Shown piece after piece: positions 46,517-57,988 of a stretch of 64,000 nt of DNA. The stretch is taken from NCBI GenBank assembly GCA_013350335.1, contig CM023539.1, positions 12,090,302 through 12,154,301 of the forward strand, read 5' to 3'. Source of the stretch: Chimonanthus salicifolius. Its lineage: Eukaryota > Streptophyta > Magnoliopsida > Laurales > Calycanthaceae. Position 1 is the stretch's first letter; each line of letters begins with the position of its first letter. A model generated the notes under the pieces. It searched no databases. It was not told the origin of the DNA and saw only the letters and a list, made by a program, of their open reading frames with translations. Position numbers and translations under genes: made by a program.

Positions 46517-49140
46517 ATATTGTTCGATATTACCCTTGGAGTCTCGTTTGGTCTTAAAGACCCACTTACATCCAATTTTCTTGTATCTATAAGACAATTC
46601 TATTAGATCCCAGACTTCATTCTGGGCCATGAACTTTAGCTTAACCACTTATTAGAATCATCACATTTTATGGCTTTTTTAGCTGATCAAACAGATCATC
46701 AATCGTGGCAGTGGATCCTTAATAACCCCTAAATCATAATCTGATTCTTGTAGATATACCACATTGTCATCCGAAATAGCAGGTCTCTTTTGTCTTTCGG
46801 ACCTTCTTAATATTATTTATTGTGGTTGTTCCACAATCGGTTTATTATTGGTGATGGTTTCATCATAGAGTGATTCATCATTCAAGTGTTATTTATCAGG
46901 CTATCCAATAACATTAGAGACAACAATTTCTGAAGTTAAGGGTATAGAGACTTGTACCCCTAATTCTAGCACACTGATGTTTCTAATTATGCTACTCCAA
47001 CTAACCTCATCATTCTTAATAAATCTTGCATTACCGGTCTCCACAATTCTCATACTATGGTTAGGACAATAGAACCTATACCCTTTGGACTTCTCAAGGT
47101 AACCTATGAAGTAATCATTGATTGTCCGCTCATTAAGTTTTCTTTCATGTGGATTATAAATTCTTGCCTCTGTAAGATAACCCTATACATGCAGGTGTCT
47201 CAAAATAGGTTTCCTTCCCATCCACAGTTCAAAAGGAGTCTTAGGAACTAATTTAATAGGAACCCGATTAAGCAAGTACATTGCGGTTCTTAATACATAC
47301 ATCCACAACATAATGGGTAGGGTGCTATTAGATAACATGCTCCTAACCACATCCATAAGTGTACAATTAAACCTTTCAACAACAACATTCTAGTGAGGCG
47401 TACCGGGCATCGTGTATTGTGCAATTATACCGCGACTTTCTAGTAGTTTAGGGTGTTGACCCGTTTCATTATACCTACCATAATATTCACCACATCTATC
47501 TGACCTTTTGACTTTCACCTTTCTATCTAGTTGCTTTTCAAATTCGGTGATAAATATCTTTATAGTATTAACTGCTTGAGATTTATCATGCAACATATAA
47601 ATATAAACATAATGCGAAGATTCATCAATAAAGGTGTTAAAATAGGTCTCTCCACCAAAAGATGGAACATCAAATGGGCCACAAATATCAGTATGTATCA
47701 ACTCAAGTAGCTCTTTAGATCTCGTGGCTCATTTCTTGGTGTTTTTGGTATGCTTACCCTTAATGCATTCCACACTCACACCTAAATCAATAAAGTCAAG
47801 ATTCAGAAGTATCCTATCTTTTACCAATTTTTCAATTCTTTCGCGGGATATATGTTCCAAACGTTTATGCCACAAAATAGAGGAATTTTCATTAATTAAC
47901 CCATGTTTAAAACCAACATTACTATGCAAGGTTAGGACATAATTAGCAAATTAATCATCAACCTTTAAGCGGTAAAGGCTATAAATCAATAATCCAGACC
48001 CAATAAAAGGTGGAACCATGAATAAACTAAATGCATTATTTCCAAATTTTACAATAATAACCATTAACATCATGTTTGGAAATCGAAATAAGATGTCTAG
48101 CAATAGAAGGAATATAAAGACAATCAAATAAATCTAAGTGGTGGCCAGTGTCGAGGAAAAGCCGGTAAGTCCCGATGGCTTCGACTGTCATCTTTTGTCG
48201 GTTTTCCATGTAAATGAAGGCTTTAGTTTGGTCGATGGTTTGGGTCATAAGATATCCATACATCGTATTAGAAACATGAGTTCTAGCCCCATAATCAAGC
48301 CACCAAGTATTAGAGAAAAGTTCAGTGAGATTAGATTCGAAACATACAGAAATGGAATTTTTACTTTTCTTTTAGAACCACGCTCTCCTTTTGTGGCAAT
48401 CTTTCTGGAATTGTCATTCTTTCTTGCAGAAGTAGCACCTCACACTGCCTATCCCCTGATTTTGAGTCCCTGAAAACGTACTGGGCTCAAATAGTTTTTT
48501 TCCAACTTTTTTAAATTTCTTGGGCTTCCATCATCTTTTCTTACTGGATCCTTGATGTGTTAGATTGAGTGAGTGATGTCCCATCTGCTTAAATCTGCCC
48601 TCCTCTTAAATCAACATACTCAACAGTTCATTTACTAGCAATTTATCTTTCATAATATTGTAATCTATTTGAAATGACCAATACCGAGTAGGTAGAGAAT
48701 TCAGAATGAATTAGACAAGAAAATAATCATCAACACTCATCCCTATATTCTTCAATTGAGCAGCAATATTTGTCATCTCTGTTATGTGCTCATAGATGCC
48801 ACGACTTCCATCAAACTTAATGATGGTCAGTCTAGCCATAAGTGTCCCTGCTAAGGACTTGTTCGCTGTTTTGAATTTATTTTCATTATTTTAGAGGTAT
48901 TCCTTAGCACTTTCAGTTTTGAGTAGTAAATTCTTGGTATTATTTGCCACCGTCATGCGTACGAACATAAGGCAGAGTCTATTTGACCTGATCTATGCTT
49001 CATAGGACTTTTCTCAAAAGTCATACTTGTGTCAGTAATTGTAGGCTTATTAGAAATTAATGATTTATCAAGATCAAGCACACTAAGATGAAACTCGACT
49101 TGTTTTTTCCATTCAGAGAAATTAAGTCCAGTCAACATTG
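46517..49140 (-). pseudogene. Copia D gag to RT start
   Basis: From high to low coordinate: gag start MLTGLNFSEWKKQVEFHLSV (from 49138); a protease-like stretch TYRLFLDTGHHLDLFDCLYIP (48036-48263); pre-integrase ILWHKRLEHISRERIEKLVK with a degenerate zinc site (47729-47929). The integrase core follows with IHTDICGPF, FIDESSHY, VKRSDRCGEYYG and VVERFN, keeping its D, D and E, then PIMLWMYVLRTAMYLLNRVP. The RT start KIGCKWVFKTKRD is near 46540. Stops fall at about 47390-47392 and 47702-47730 and in other places. The full element has two LTRs and a perfect target duplication, but pol is broken. The gag-PR-IN-RT-RH order is that of Ty1-copia. Confidence 0.8.
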
Positions 49141-49907
49141 GAACAACAGAAGCTTGCTAATGCAGTCTATTGGAGAGAGATGTTGTAAAAATTAGATAAT
49201 TTCATAATTTTATGCTCACTTACATAATGCTTTGAGTTAAACTTAATTGAAACACACAAACAATCAACATTAGTAAGCAGTACTATCGGATCCACCTTTG
49301 GGTGATCTTATGGCATACTATTTTAGTATAGTGATTCCCAGTCACCGATAGAACTGACCAACAAAATATAAACGATCAAATATCACCGTTACCTTTAGGT
49401 ATTCGGACAAATACCAACCACAAGTACCCGCCAATCATCTTATCCCAATCCGTTAACCACTTGGAACAGTGCACCTTTAGGCCAACCTAATATCTCTGTG
49501 ATTATGGATCGGGATTAGCAAAGTCATTATTATCCAACACTTGGGAAGTGTGTTGGATCATAATTATATGACCGGATGTCCAAACGCATTCCGATTGGGC
49601 TACTTTGGTGACTAACCAAATCGTATCATAATATGGTATTAGGTCAAGAATAATGGATTTGCTCATTATTGGATTCCCAAAAATATAAGAGGAAAAACCT
49701 CATAATTTTGAGTCCATTAATCGTAATCTTGAAATCCATAAAATTTTGAATTCCATAAATTATTAAGATTTCTCAAAAACATAAGAGTAAGATCCATAAT
49801 TTTTTTTTAAATTCCATAAATCATAAAATCATATGGTCCATTTTTTTTTTAATTCTTCCTTGTTTCAAGCAATAATCGATCCTATGAACCAGACTCTTAG
49901 TGCCACA
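49141..49907 (-). other. Copia D leader and primer site
   Basis: Between gag and the 5' LTR. On the minus strand TGGCACTAAGAGTCTGG lies next to the LTR end, a degenerate version of the initiator tRNA-Met site. No other feature was seen. Confidence 0.55.
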
Positions 49908-50465
49908 TGTAATACTTCATCATAATATTTGAGTTTATTGATTCAAGAACAAACATAGAATCATACATCATTAAACTTAATGTTCGACAAACCCGAATAC
50001 CTTAACCATAGGATCTAAATCGATTAATGCTTGAAACACGGATCAATCTTAATGCGAAAATCATAATTATAAGACATACCCGGATCCATTGATGAAGAAG
50101 ACTGAGCGTTGACCTTCCCTTTGATATTTTAATGCTTTCAGAAATTTAAAAACAAGAGAAAACACCCACCTTGTAGTTTCTACCTCTTTCCTCCTTAATG
50201 CCCTCTCCCAATTTCGACAATAGTGTTTTGGGAACACTGAGTTGGCTTAAGGTGATGGATAATAATGGAGAGAGACTCTTTTATAGGCACATGGAGGACC
50301 ACTTAGGCAATTAGAACTTTTATTTTCTACTTCCCATCAAAATAGGAATTAACCCCCTTTAGAATTCTCCTAAAATAGACCTTCCTTATTTAAACACTGT
50401 TTCTTTATTTTAAAATCCTCTATGTGGAGCCCCAAATCTATTGTGGGTCATGTTTAGTCTTACAT
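49908..50465 (-). repeat. Copia D 5' LTR
   Basis: 558 bp, plus-strand start TGTAATACTTCATC and end GTCTTACA. It is followed by TACTA (50466-50470), which equals the five bases before the other LTR. The pair therefore marks one insertion event of a 7980 bp element. Confidence 0.9.
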
Positions 50466-50470
50466 ACTAA

Positions 50471-52385
50471 AACTAATTGTTAGTGATGGGGTCTGTAGTG
50501 GTTTGTAGACCTAGTGCCTAAGATCTCTCTTGGGACAGATGATGATAGTGTAAGTGAATGGAAGTGGAAGGCTTGTGTGAGGATATTGTTGTCTTTCTTA
50601 GCTGACTCGTTACGTTAGTGGAGTTGGCAAAACGGTTGGCTTATGGAGAGCCATACCTCAGAGTAGCCTCTGGAAGAGTTAGCAAATGCCGCGAGTCTAA
50701 TTGTGTACTTGATATGATAATAACTGGCTTGTGGATTAGTAGTTGAATATGATTTTTTTGATGCCATGTGGTGGGAATCAGACATGTTTGAGATGTGGAT
50801 TGAGATTTGAAGTCGCATAGGAAAAATTTAAATGTTGTGTGGTGGTTTCAAGGTTGTGGGTTTAATTGCGTTGATATAGTGATGCTAGAATGCATAAGTG
50901 AGGCTTGAACATGCGTATCATTGAGGCTGAAATGCATAAAGGCGTTGGTGATGCAACAACGAAAGTGCAGTTGGAAGTCTTGAGAAGGTAGACCCCTTTT
51001 ATGTATGAGAGCCTATGAGGATGAAATATCATACTAGGATGTTCGACATGTATGCAACTCTATGATGATTGGTATTTTCCCCAGATGAGGAAGGGTGGCA
51101 GCGATACCCTCATTGATTGTGTATTCCTGGGTATGTGCTTCTCTAGTGTGAACCACACAATAAGTTGCATAACGTTGGCCACGACAGATACGTTTTGAAC
51201 CACTTTGTGTAGGCCATGTCTGTATGTGTAATGGGCCATATGTTTCCATGTTGGTATACATGTGATGTTGATGAGTGGCTGCGATGAGCCAACATCACTT
51301 ACATATGATTGAAATTAATATCTGGTAGGGGCAAGCCTAGCGTTGTATGTATGCACTGACAATGTGTAATTGGTTTTAAGGGGCACAGTGCCATTGTGTG
51401 TGGTCAATTTTGGCACATGGGTAGATATGGGAAGCATTGGAAAAATGGGTCCATTTGTTGGTCTTATTGAACAACCCCAACTTTGCTATCACAATTGTAT
51501 GGCTTGTGGTATAAATGAACATGTGCATTGTATATGAAAGCATGCATAGATTTATTAAAATCAATGGCATGCCTGAGAACAGGTAAATGCATGCGCAATT
51601 ATCGAATATGAAGACATGTGAGGCACGGAATGTTAGCATCTTGGATGAGGTAATTTGGTGCCATGTGTACCCAACATGTAGTGATGAGCAGAATGTATGC
51701 TGTTGTGATGAATGATTTGCTGTAAGGTGGTATGACAAATGTGATTTGAGACATTTGGGGTGAAATTGGAGGCCCAAGGAACTTCGCCGTGCTCTTCCAA
51801 ACGGATGGAGTATTCGTCAAATGCAGAATAAGATGTTATTAGTAATGTTATGCATGGGAGTGACGGGCATGCTTTAGTTATGAAATGTGTGTGTTTGGAT
51901 ATTCTTGGTCACACATTATGATTGGTGGACCTTTATGTTGTGCTTGACACATCAGGGTTTCATATGCTATGGGTGATTAGGTCCATGGTTGGAATGATGT
52001 ACGGAAACCTATGGATTTGACCGAACTATTGGAAATTACAGGTTATGTGGAGGCGTGGGATTTCGACTAGTGGTTGAGTCAAGAAGGAGCTGGGAGTACT
52101 CCTTGTGCGTATGTCGGAGTGGTGATTGACTCCAGATTGATGGTTTTAGGTGATGTCGAGTTTAAAACGTTGGGAATGAGTGGTCCCTCGGGTGTATGAT
52201 TGATATGGGGAGAGGGATTCCTTTGACACTTCGATGTGTATTGTTCAGAGGTGTTTAAGGCTCTTGGATCAGCAGGGTGCATTATTATCATGTACTCGGA
52301 CGTTGTAGAACACATATTGGATTATGGGATCGTGTTAGCCACTTGTAATATTTAGCTGTATGGAGAAGTGAATTAGGAGATATGC
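50471..52385 (+). mobile_element. LARD-like element, internal, second part
   Basis: Continues 41852-42485 after copia D. Frames on both strands are short (the longest 133 codons, minus 51376-51777) and none shows gag or pol motifs. From about 52346 the sequence is duplicated at 59011. Confidence 0.55.
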
Positions 52386-52809
52386 TGTAACGATCCTACT
52401 CCAACTTCCCAATGTGATATTGTCCACTTTGGACCCACCATGCCCTCATAATTTTGCTTTGGGCCCTGGCCCACATGGCCAGGCCCAAAAGGCCTCACAC
52501 ATGGGAGAGGGGGGCTTCCTTCATATTAACATCCAGCCCACCCACCTTACTATCGATGTGGGACTTTCTTTGAGGTGGGTGGGGGTATTACAATCTACCC
52601 CCGTTAAAACCAAAGTTGTCCCCGACTCTATCACATCACAGAGGTAGAGGGTCCACACAGTCCGAGTGTTGAACTGTGCTCTAATATCACTTGTAACTAG
52701 GCCCAAAGTCCTTACACATGGGAGAGGGAGGCTTCCCTCATATTAACACCCAACCCACCCACCTCACTACCGATGTGGGACTTTTTTTGAGGTGGGTTGG
52801 GGTATTACA
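52386..52809 (-). mobile_element. TRIM element, 424 bp
   Basis: A miniature LTR element on the minus strand. The 5' LTR is 52692-52809 (ends TGTAATACCCC and TAGTTACA, 118 bp). The primer site TGATATTAGAGC is at 52678-52689 (two mismatches to the tRNA-Met type). An internal piece of about 100 bp with a purine tract ACGGGGGTAGAT follows, then the 3' LTR 52386-52592 (207 bp). The shorter LTR lacks about 90 bp found in the other. It is flanked by TATGC (52381-52385 and 52810-52814). The duplicate region at 59030-59055 has no such insertion, giving a natural empty site. No coding capacity. Confidence 0.9.
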
Positions 52810-52814
52810 TATGC

Positions 52815-53903
52815 AATCTCTCAATTACGCTTTAATATGGGCAAAATTTTTACGTTGCTTTTGATTTATCATAGTTGGCTGGAAAGACACGATCCTTATT
52901 GAGATAAAATCATGCCAGCTCTAAAATTTGTTTATGACTTAGGAGTATGGTAAATCCGACCCTAATTTGATGCCGTAATCTCCAGTTCTACATTAACCTT
53001 CCTTTATTGCAAAAATTGTCGCTATGGTAAACCGTATCTAATTTGGTGCATATCTACATTAATATCTAATTCTATGTGCTGGTAGCAAATAAATTGGTCA
53101 ATGATCGTATTTATAGTAAAGTCTTCTATGATAATATGTATTTATGGTAATATGTATTTATAATAAATTCTTGTAAAAGTTTACACAATTGATAAAAATA
53201 AATACATATAGAATTAATTGAGAAATTATTGGGCTTTCATTTGTAATTAGGAAATAAATTTGAGACATTGGTTGTGTAAAGGAAACATTAATGTATACGT
53301 GTATATTAATTAATGAATTAATGTATCATTGTGAGTAGTTATGCTCATTTATGATGGAACACAATAAATTCACCTAATTTTTTTTTAAACACAATAAAAA
53401 ATAGAATAAGTATTGTCATTATAATTTTTTTACAATTACTTCAACATATTTGAAATTCTCGACTTATTAACTTAAAAACAATATTTGATCATGTAAATGA
53501 CCGATATTTAATGAAAAAAATACATATTCATGAAACTCGTAATTTTCTTAATTTCTTATAAATTTTCTGATTTTTTTTTTAAATAAAAAAATCGGTTGGA
53601 GAAAAAAATATCAGCCGATATCTGATATCTGAGATATCGGCTAAAATGGCCGATATCATTCTCTTCTGAGATTTAAACCCTTGGTGTGAGGAGGTAGTAC
53701 TCTATATGTGAGCCATCGGAAGAGAGTTGCGTATGTGAGAAGTGTCGGGTTGTATTGCATATTCCTAGTGTGACTTGTGATTGAGTGGCTTTTGAGAGAG
53801 GATCTCATATGTGAAGCAATGTGGAATTTGTGAGTATCGACACCGAACTTGGAGCTTTAAATTATCCGAATTTCAGGGACAAAATTCTTTTAAGGGGGTG
53901 GAT
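52815..53903 (+). mobile_element. LARD-like element, internal, third part
   Basis: AT-rich, without coding motifs. It ends with GACAAAATTC and the polypurine tract TTTTAAGGGGGTGGAT just before the 3' LTR. A stretch at about 53560-53684 resembles the right end of the hAT-type MITE at 33961 (TATCGGC words, then GATTTAAACCCTTG). The left end of that element was not found. The same structure recurs at 59810-59927. Confidence 0.6.
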
Positions 53904-56346
53904 TGTAATGACCCGACCCGCCAAATTACCGACAACTCCAGCACGAGATGTGTGGAAGTGACACCTGGTAACAATGGGTGCCAAATTGACTCCAAAATCG
54001 GGTGGCATGATAATGGGGTTTACTTGTGGGACATATCTGAGGTATCAAATGAGCTCTAAATTTGGGGAGACTTGTTTTGTTGGATAGATTAGTTAAAGGA
54101 CTTTCCGAAAAGTACAAGAACTTTCAAATCTGAGCTCTGTAGCTCAAGTTCTGGCCATTTTAGTGAAAATGTGTAAAACTACCAAAATAGGATGTTGATG
54201 CTTAAGTAGAGTGCGGACGAGTGCTGGCGCTTAAGCAGAGTGCTGATGAGCATTGGCGCTTAAGCAGAGTGCTGACGAACATTGGCGCTTAAGCAGAGTG
54301 CTGACGAGCGTCGAAACTTTAGCAGAGAAATGCATTATGTTGCGTTTACTGTAACGGAACGAAACTTATCCTGTAAACACTGACACTTAAGCCGAGTGCT
54401 GAAGAGAGTCGAAACTTTAGCAGAGCAATGCATTATGTTGCGTTTAATGTAAATGAACGAAACTTATCCCATAGAAAGTCTCTATGCCTTAGCAATTAAC
54501 CTAGTTTTCATTTCTAACCATTTTTTCTCCTCCAAGAGACCCCTCTACAAGCTGAACCAAAGACTTCCTTCTCCCCAAATCAACTTGTGCATGTGATTGA
54601 TTTGTGTTGGACTCTCTCCAAGCTTCACCTCTCTTGGAATTTCTCTTTTCCAAGGTAAATCTTGTAACTCTTCCACTTCCATTCTCTTTAGTGAAGTGCT
54701 TTGTTTGAGATTTAAGTAGAATGGAGCCCCAAAACAAGATTGTAAGGCTAAATTGGGAAATGTAAATTGTGGAGAGAGGAAATTTTTATTGGGAGCTTTG
54801 CATGAGGTAGGGTTGGCCCCAAATTGAGTTTGGACCTTAAAGGGAGTAAGAAAATTTTGGGGTAATGTTGCTTTTGAGCTTGGAGGCTGGTAAAATTTGG
54901 GGGTTTGGTGTGAATTGATCTTGAGCAACCTTGAAGAGGATTAGGACTTAATAGTGAAATTAAGCTTCGAATCGGCTTAATATGGTAGATTTATAAATTA
55001 CCCATGCTTCGATGACTAATTATACGCAATTGGTTGCTTTCCTTTTGGCTGTGATGAATATAGAAGTGTAATATGTTGTATATGTAAACTATGCTTGATT
55101 AGGTCGTATAGTTTGTACATTGACTAGAATTCTCATGCTTGAATGACTAATGTAATGCATGCACCAACTATGAAATCCGTGTTTGGTTAATGGTTATGAT
55201 CCATCACGTGGTACGTAGACAACTGAGAGCATTGTGCCCTTGTCCGATCAAAACTGATTGTATTTGCAATGTGTTGAGTGAGTATACTTAAGCATGTTAC
55301 CCTTACGTGGTGTGATGGATTGTAATTGGCTATGAATTGTGTTGTATGAGATGTGCCACATGATGGTCTAATTGTGAATATGTATTAGCATGAGATTATT
55401 AATATGCTTGCTTAAGAGACTGAGTATGACATGTGATAACATGATAGTGTTTATGGGTTGTTAGGATGTATGAAATCATGTTTATTTGTGTGAACTCTTG
55501 TGATATATGCTAATGGCTTACTTGTGTAGAGTTATATGGTAGGTGAGAGCATGGCTAATTGTAAGCATTCATTCATGGGTGAGAGCATAGTTGAATAGGG
55601 GGCAGCGGCATGACATGCATGAGCACGATGGGTAGATGAGACTAGAGAGTGTGAGAGTCCCAGTGGCTACTGATGTGATATGAGCCACCAACACCAACCC
55701 CCCCACATTGACATAAGGAATTATGTTGTTGATTTGTATGGCCGTGGGGATGTGTAGTGCTTGGAGTGTGATGGGGTGATGAGACCATGGCGTGTTTTGA
55801 GCGTGCAGTCAGTGGTAGCCAGAAAGTGATGCATTGCATGAATTGCATTCCATTGGGCAATCACGCATGAGTCATGATGTGTGAATGTGATTATGACATG
55901 AATTTGATCATTACATGAATGTGAATTTTGGTCTGGTTATGTTACTCCAGCCACATGATAGCTATGTTAGGGGTTTAGACCCATGGTTGGTTAGGTCCAT
56001 GGTTGGTTAGATCCATGGTTAGTGTTGGACCCATAGTTTGGTAGATGCAAGGCATAATGCATAGCATTTGATTTGTTCCGTGTATGAGCTATGGACTTAA
56101 TAGAGTGATAAAGAACAGGAGGAAGACTGGTCAGAATGAAGGCATAACTATGCGTGGTCCGATCTCGAAAGAGTACGTAGACAATTGATTATTAATTTTG
56201 ATGACAACGTGGTCCAATGGGTTCTAGGATTTGTGGTAATCCTCTTACACGTGAGTTCCACGTGTGTATGGATATAGATGTACGATTGCTTTAAAGTTTC
56301 AAATAAAAAAATTCTCAGTCACGTGCCCGAGGGTCAGGGTGTGACA
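53904..56346 (+). repeat. LARD-like element, 3' LTR
   Basis: 2443 bp, ends TGTAATGACCCGACCCGCC and GGGTGTGACA. It contains four units of about 30 bp around 'CTTAAGCAGAGTGCTGACGA' near 54195-54310, and short 'CCATGGTTGGTTAG' repeats near 55980-56030. It is followed by ATTGG and then by RLP intron sequence that is also present after the duplicate LTR at 62522. ORFs inside are not supported as genes. Confidence 0.85.
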
Positions 56347-56503
56347 ATTGGTCATATTCAATGTTTTTTTTTTTTTAAAAACAATTGTTTCAATTACTAT
56401 TTTTGTTTGAACATTGCATTGGGTGTGATTTTAAGAATGTTTAGAAGTAAGTTCTTCAAATGTAAAAAGGTATTTGTCAATTTCATTTTTTCTTTCAATT
56501 AAG
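56347..56503 (+). other. RLP intron sequence before LRR exon copy 1
   Basis: Matches 62523-62690 closely, including the T-run and 'TTGAACATTGCATTGGGTG'. It ends TTCAATTAAG, which by chance resembles an acceptor but comes from the inner part of the intron of the duplicate, joined here to exon sequence by a deletion. Confidence 0.65.
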
Positions 56504-56507
56504 ATTT

Positions 56508-56617
56508 GTACAAATTAGAAGATCAAACCATGCCACAGTGTTTAGGGAAGTTATTGAAGATGGAAACTCTGGATCTATCTCATAACAACCTAAGTGGCCA
56601 TTTCTTCTCCTCATCAA
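56508..56617 (+). pseudogene. LRR exon copy 1, 5' half deleted
   Basis: Encodes KLEDQTMPQCLGKLLKMET, LDLSHNNLSGHFFSSS, matching the second half of the exons at 57836 and 63479. The first 45 or so bases (LCGLNNLHRLILSNN in the relatives) are missing. The base before the donor is A rather than G (TCAA|GTATT versus TCAG|GTATT), which weakens the donor. The copy is closer to the exon at 63479 than to 57836. It could still be read as a short exon through the AAG at 56503, but the LRR register would be damaged. Confidence 0.75.
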
Positions 56618-56693
56618 GTATTGGGACACATCATCAGATAAGGCACATTTGGACATCTTTCAATTCTGAGTGCTTACAACATGTTATCAATTA

Positions 56694-56818
56694 TCGTCTC
56701 AGGAAATGGGAGGTGTTAGGTTCGAATCCCCATGGCATCACTTGGTGTGTCCTAAGGGTAGTGGATATCACCTATGCGCTGGGTTTCCCATGGTTTCCCA
56801 CACGTAAATTAAAAAGAA
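56694..56818 (+). mobile_element. SINE, 5' truncated
   Basis: Matches the 3' part of the SINE at 37343, with B box GGTTCGAATCC at about 56721-56731 and the CACGTAAATT tail. It is flanked by the perfect 13-base duplication ATGTTATCAATTA (56681-56693 and 56819-56831). The A box region is missing. The paralogous site after the exon at 57836 is empty. Confidence 0.85.
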
Positions 56819-56831
56819 ATGTTATCAATTA

Positions 56832-57835
56832 CCAGTAGAAAAGCTTCATGAATTAATAACCAATATCTAAGTACTTCAAGTAGTGTAATATAAAATAATT
56901 ATATTTATCATAAGTAAGGTTGTTATGGTTTAAAGGATGTGGTTCAAATTCTATGGATTTCAGATAAATAGTCAATCTATCAAAAAAGTTTGTCAAATCT
57001 AAATATAAAACCTAACTCTAAATATTTAAGACAATTGACATAGATGATGATGATGATTAGTATAATTTAAAAAAATAGGAAAAAAACTAAAAAAAAAAAA
57101 TACTTTCGCAACAATCAACACATTTCACAGTGCATCCAAATATTCCAAAGTAATGATCAACACATAACAAACAAATTAAATGTCATCAACTAACTAACTG
57201 TAATTCATCCGATCTTGAAGTTCTAGGATGTGGTGGATATAATGTTTAAGAGAGTGATGATTTTAGGAATTAGATAAAAGAGACCTAAAAAGTAAAAGCA
57301 CTTCAGTCCCACAATTATGAAATCAATTGAACTAAAAATTAAATTGAAAATTTGAATAAAAGAGTAGATAAAAATAAATTATGAATATGATTACATTTAG
57401 ACATGAAAAATTATATTCACAATTATAAAAATACATTTATATACTAATTTTTTGTCATCATAATAAGATGGCGTTGAATGTTTGCACTCTTAATTAACCT
57501 AATGATTCTGTAATTTATCTACTTTTCGGGTGATTAATATACATCTAGATTGGTTTTTGTGAAATAACTTTTTTGTGAAATAGGACTAATTTTTTAAGAT
57601 CATTTCCCATATAATATTTATTTTAAGTTGCATTTAGAAGTTTAGATTGATGAGGTAAACATAAGTTGAATGATTTTGTAATGACAGAATAAAATATAAA
57701 TTTTGAAAAAAAACAAGTGGAGACATGAAAAATGAATATATGAATGATTTTATTTTAGAAAATAGCTCCCTTTTCATTACTAATGTCCTTCATGTTCAAG
57801 TGTGACAACTGAAAACTTCTTTTTCTTTCGTGCAG
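56832..57835 (+). other. RLP intron between LRR exon copies 1 and 2
   Basis: AT-rich. The last 400 bp match 63050-63478, including 'TTGAATGTTTGCA' and the run up to the acceptor. The pyrimidine tract TTCTTTTTCTTTCGTGCAG at the end is a good acceptor. The first part (56832-56990) matches 63853-64000. Confidence 0.6.
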
Positions 57836-57988
57836 GTTTATGTGAATTGAGCAATCTTCGGGAGCTCTCCCTTAGCAACAACGACTTAGACGATCAAAAC
57901 CTTCCCCAGTGTCTAGGGAAGTTATTGAAGATGGAAACTCTGGACCTGTCTCAAAACAACCTAAGAGGCCATTTCTTCTCCTCGTCAG
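57836..57988 (+). CDS. LRR exon copy 2 of RLP
   Basis: 153 bp between GTGCAG and GTATTA, phase 1 to phase 1. Joined to exon 1 it restores Gly and reads GLCELSNLRELSLSNND, then LPQCLGKLLKMETLDLSQNNLRGHFFSSS: two LRRs of about 24 residues with the usual LxxLxLxxN spacing. This is the best candidate for the exon that follows exon 1 (MPQ-GLCELSNL is a natural RLP junction), which would make the intron about 17.9 kb. The frame is intact with good splice sites. Later exons, including the membrane anchor, are not in the window, so it is not shown that this is a working gene. Confidence 0.75.

Noticed and set aside
56506..56838. 110-codon ORF as a complete small LRR protein
   Set aside because: It begins at a deletion joint, passes the exon donor and reads into intron and SINE sequence.
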